Part shown: one piece after another, positions 5,021 through 5,421 of the stretch
Layout: every line of letters begins with the position of its first letter
Numbering within the stretch: position 1 is the first letter of the stretch
Source: Competibacteraceae bacterium UBA2792
GTDB lineage: Bacteria; Pseudomonadota; Gammaproteobacteria; Competibacterales; Competibacteraceae
Direction: 5' to 3'
DNA length: 5,421 bases
Assembly (NCBI GenBank): GCA_002352125.1
Contig: DEHU01000298.1
Span: forward strand, 268-5,688
The notes under the pieces: generated by a model
The model's database searches: none
The model's input: the letters and a program-made list of their open reading frames with translations, nothing else
What the model was told of the DNA's origin: nothing
Position numbers and translations under genes: made by a program

Positions 5021-5421
5021 ATGTCCCGACGGATCAACGCCTGTCTGGAGGCTGTTGCGTGCGATGACGAACTGCACATAGACGACCCCCTACTGGACGA
5101 GGATAAACTGGAGGAAGACGCCGAGGACGAGGTGATCGCAGAGGGAGAGGATCTGGAAATACCTTGGCCGGCTACCGCCGCCAACAGGGAGGTGACGCAA
5201 GAGGAACTGGATGCCACCCGCATGTACCTGAGCGAGATCGGCTTTTCCCCCTTGCTGACCGCACAGGAAGAAGTTTACTACGCCCGCCGGGTGTTGCAAG
5301 GCGATGCCAGCGCCCGCAACCGCATGGTCGAAAGCAACCTGCGCTTGGTGGTCAAGATCGCCCGCCGCTACATGAACCGAGGTCTCAGCTTGCTCGATCT
5401 GATCGAGGAAGGGAATCTCGG
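5021..5421 (+). CDS. rpoS: RNA polymerase sigma factor RpoS (sigma-S), N-terminal 133 residues
   Basis: The gene begins at the ATG at 5021 and runs off the right edge after 133 codons, about 40% of a normal RpoS. Residues 1-58 are a variable, very acidic leader (a run rich in Asp and Glu from 15 to 47), as in other RpoS proteins. Region 1.2 begins near [16 protein letters not shown] (64-79). It is followed by [13 protein letters not shown] (79-91) and by regions 2.1-2.2 with [20 protein letters not shown] (100-119) and [11 protein letters not shown] at the edge. The [14 protein letters not shown] and LLDLIEEGN blocks are typical of group 1/2 sigma70 factors, and the [10 protein letters not shown] start of region 1.2 and the surE neighbour favour RpoS over RpoD. 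The product directs RNA polymerase to stationary-phase and general-stress promoters. In most relatives rpoS is preceded by nlpD, which carries its promoter; here it is not. RpoS over RpoH or RpoD is a confident call. Confidence 0.95.
   Translation, partial: MSRRINACLEAVACDDELHIDDPLLDEDKLEEDAEDEVIAEGEDLEIPWPATAANREVTQEELDATRMYLSEIGFSPLLTAQEEVYYARRVLQGDASARNRMVESNLRLVVKIARRYMNRGLSLLDLIEEGNL

Overview
This window is GC-rich and typical of a proteobacterial chromosome, most likely gammaproteobacterial. The main reason is the right end, where surE is followed directly by an RpoS-type sigma factor, a linkage characteristic of Gamma- and Betaproteobacteria. It holds seven complete or nearly certain genes plus one gene cut at each edge. 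No RNA genes, CRISPR array, insertion sequence or phage gene was seen.

Left block (1-1742). A minus-strand operon reads leftward: a 171-aa protein with an N-terminal ribbon-helix-helix-like segment, then a PspA/IM30-family coiled-coil protein, then the first 125 residues of a YqiJ-family membrane protein that runs off the left edge. The first two genes overlap by 8 bases and the third follows after 19. This looks like a membrane-integrity or flotillin-type operon; a flotillin/YqiK gene is the expected next gene beyond the edge. The upstream region (1577-1742) carries a consensus -35 box and several nested inverted repeats suited to an operator.

Middle block (1743-3321). A plus-strand gene encodes a 169-aa protein with a short coiled coil and a long Gly/Ala/Leu pentad-repeat region of unknown function. 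It converges on a leftward pair: an encapsulated-ferritin (EncFtn)-type ferroxidase of only 97 aa and a cytochrome b561. The ferritin keeps the residues of the family metal centre, but I see no encapsulin-targeting tail and no encapsulin gene in the window.

Right block (3319-5421). A Smr-domain protein (minus) is divergent from surE (plus), a survival-protein nucleotidase. After a 270-base gap with no recognisable gene comes the start of rpoS. The usual pcm and nlpD genes between surE and rpoS are missing, so the common stationary-phase cluster has been reduced or rearranged.

Taken together, the window is a set of housekeeping and stress functions: envelope stress (PspA/YqiJ), iron and redox handling (EncFtn/b561), a Smr-domain nuclease candidate, nucleotide salvage (SurE) and the general stress sigma factor. 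The most unusual items are the tail-less EncFtn next to cytochrome b561, the RHH-PspA-YqiJ operon with its operator-like promoter, the pentad-repeat protein, and the contracted surE-rpoS junction.
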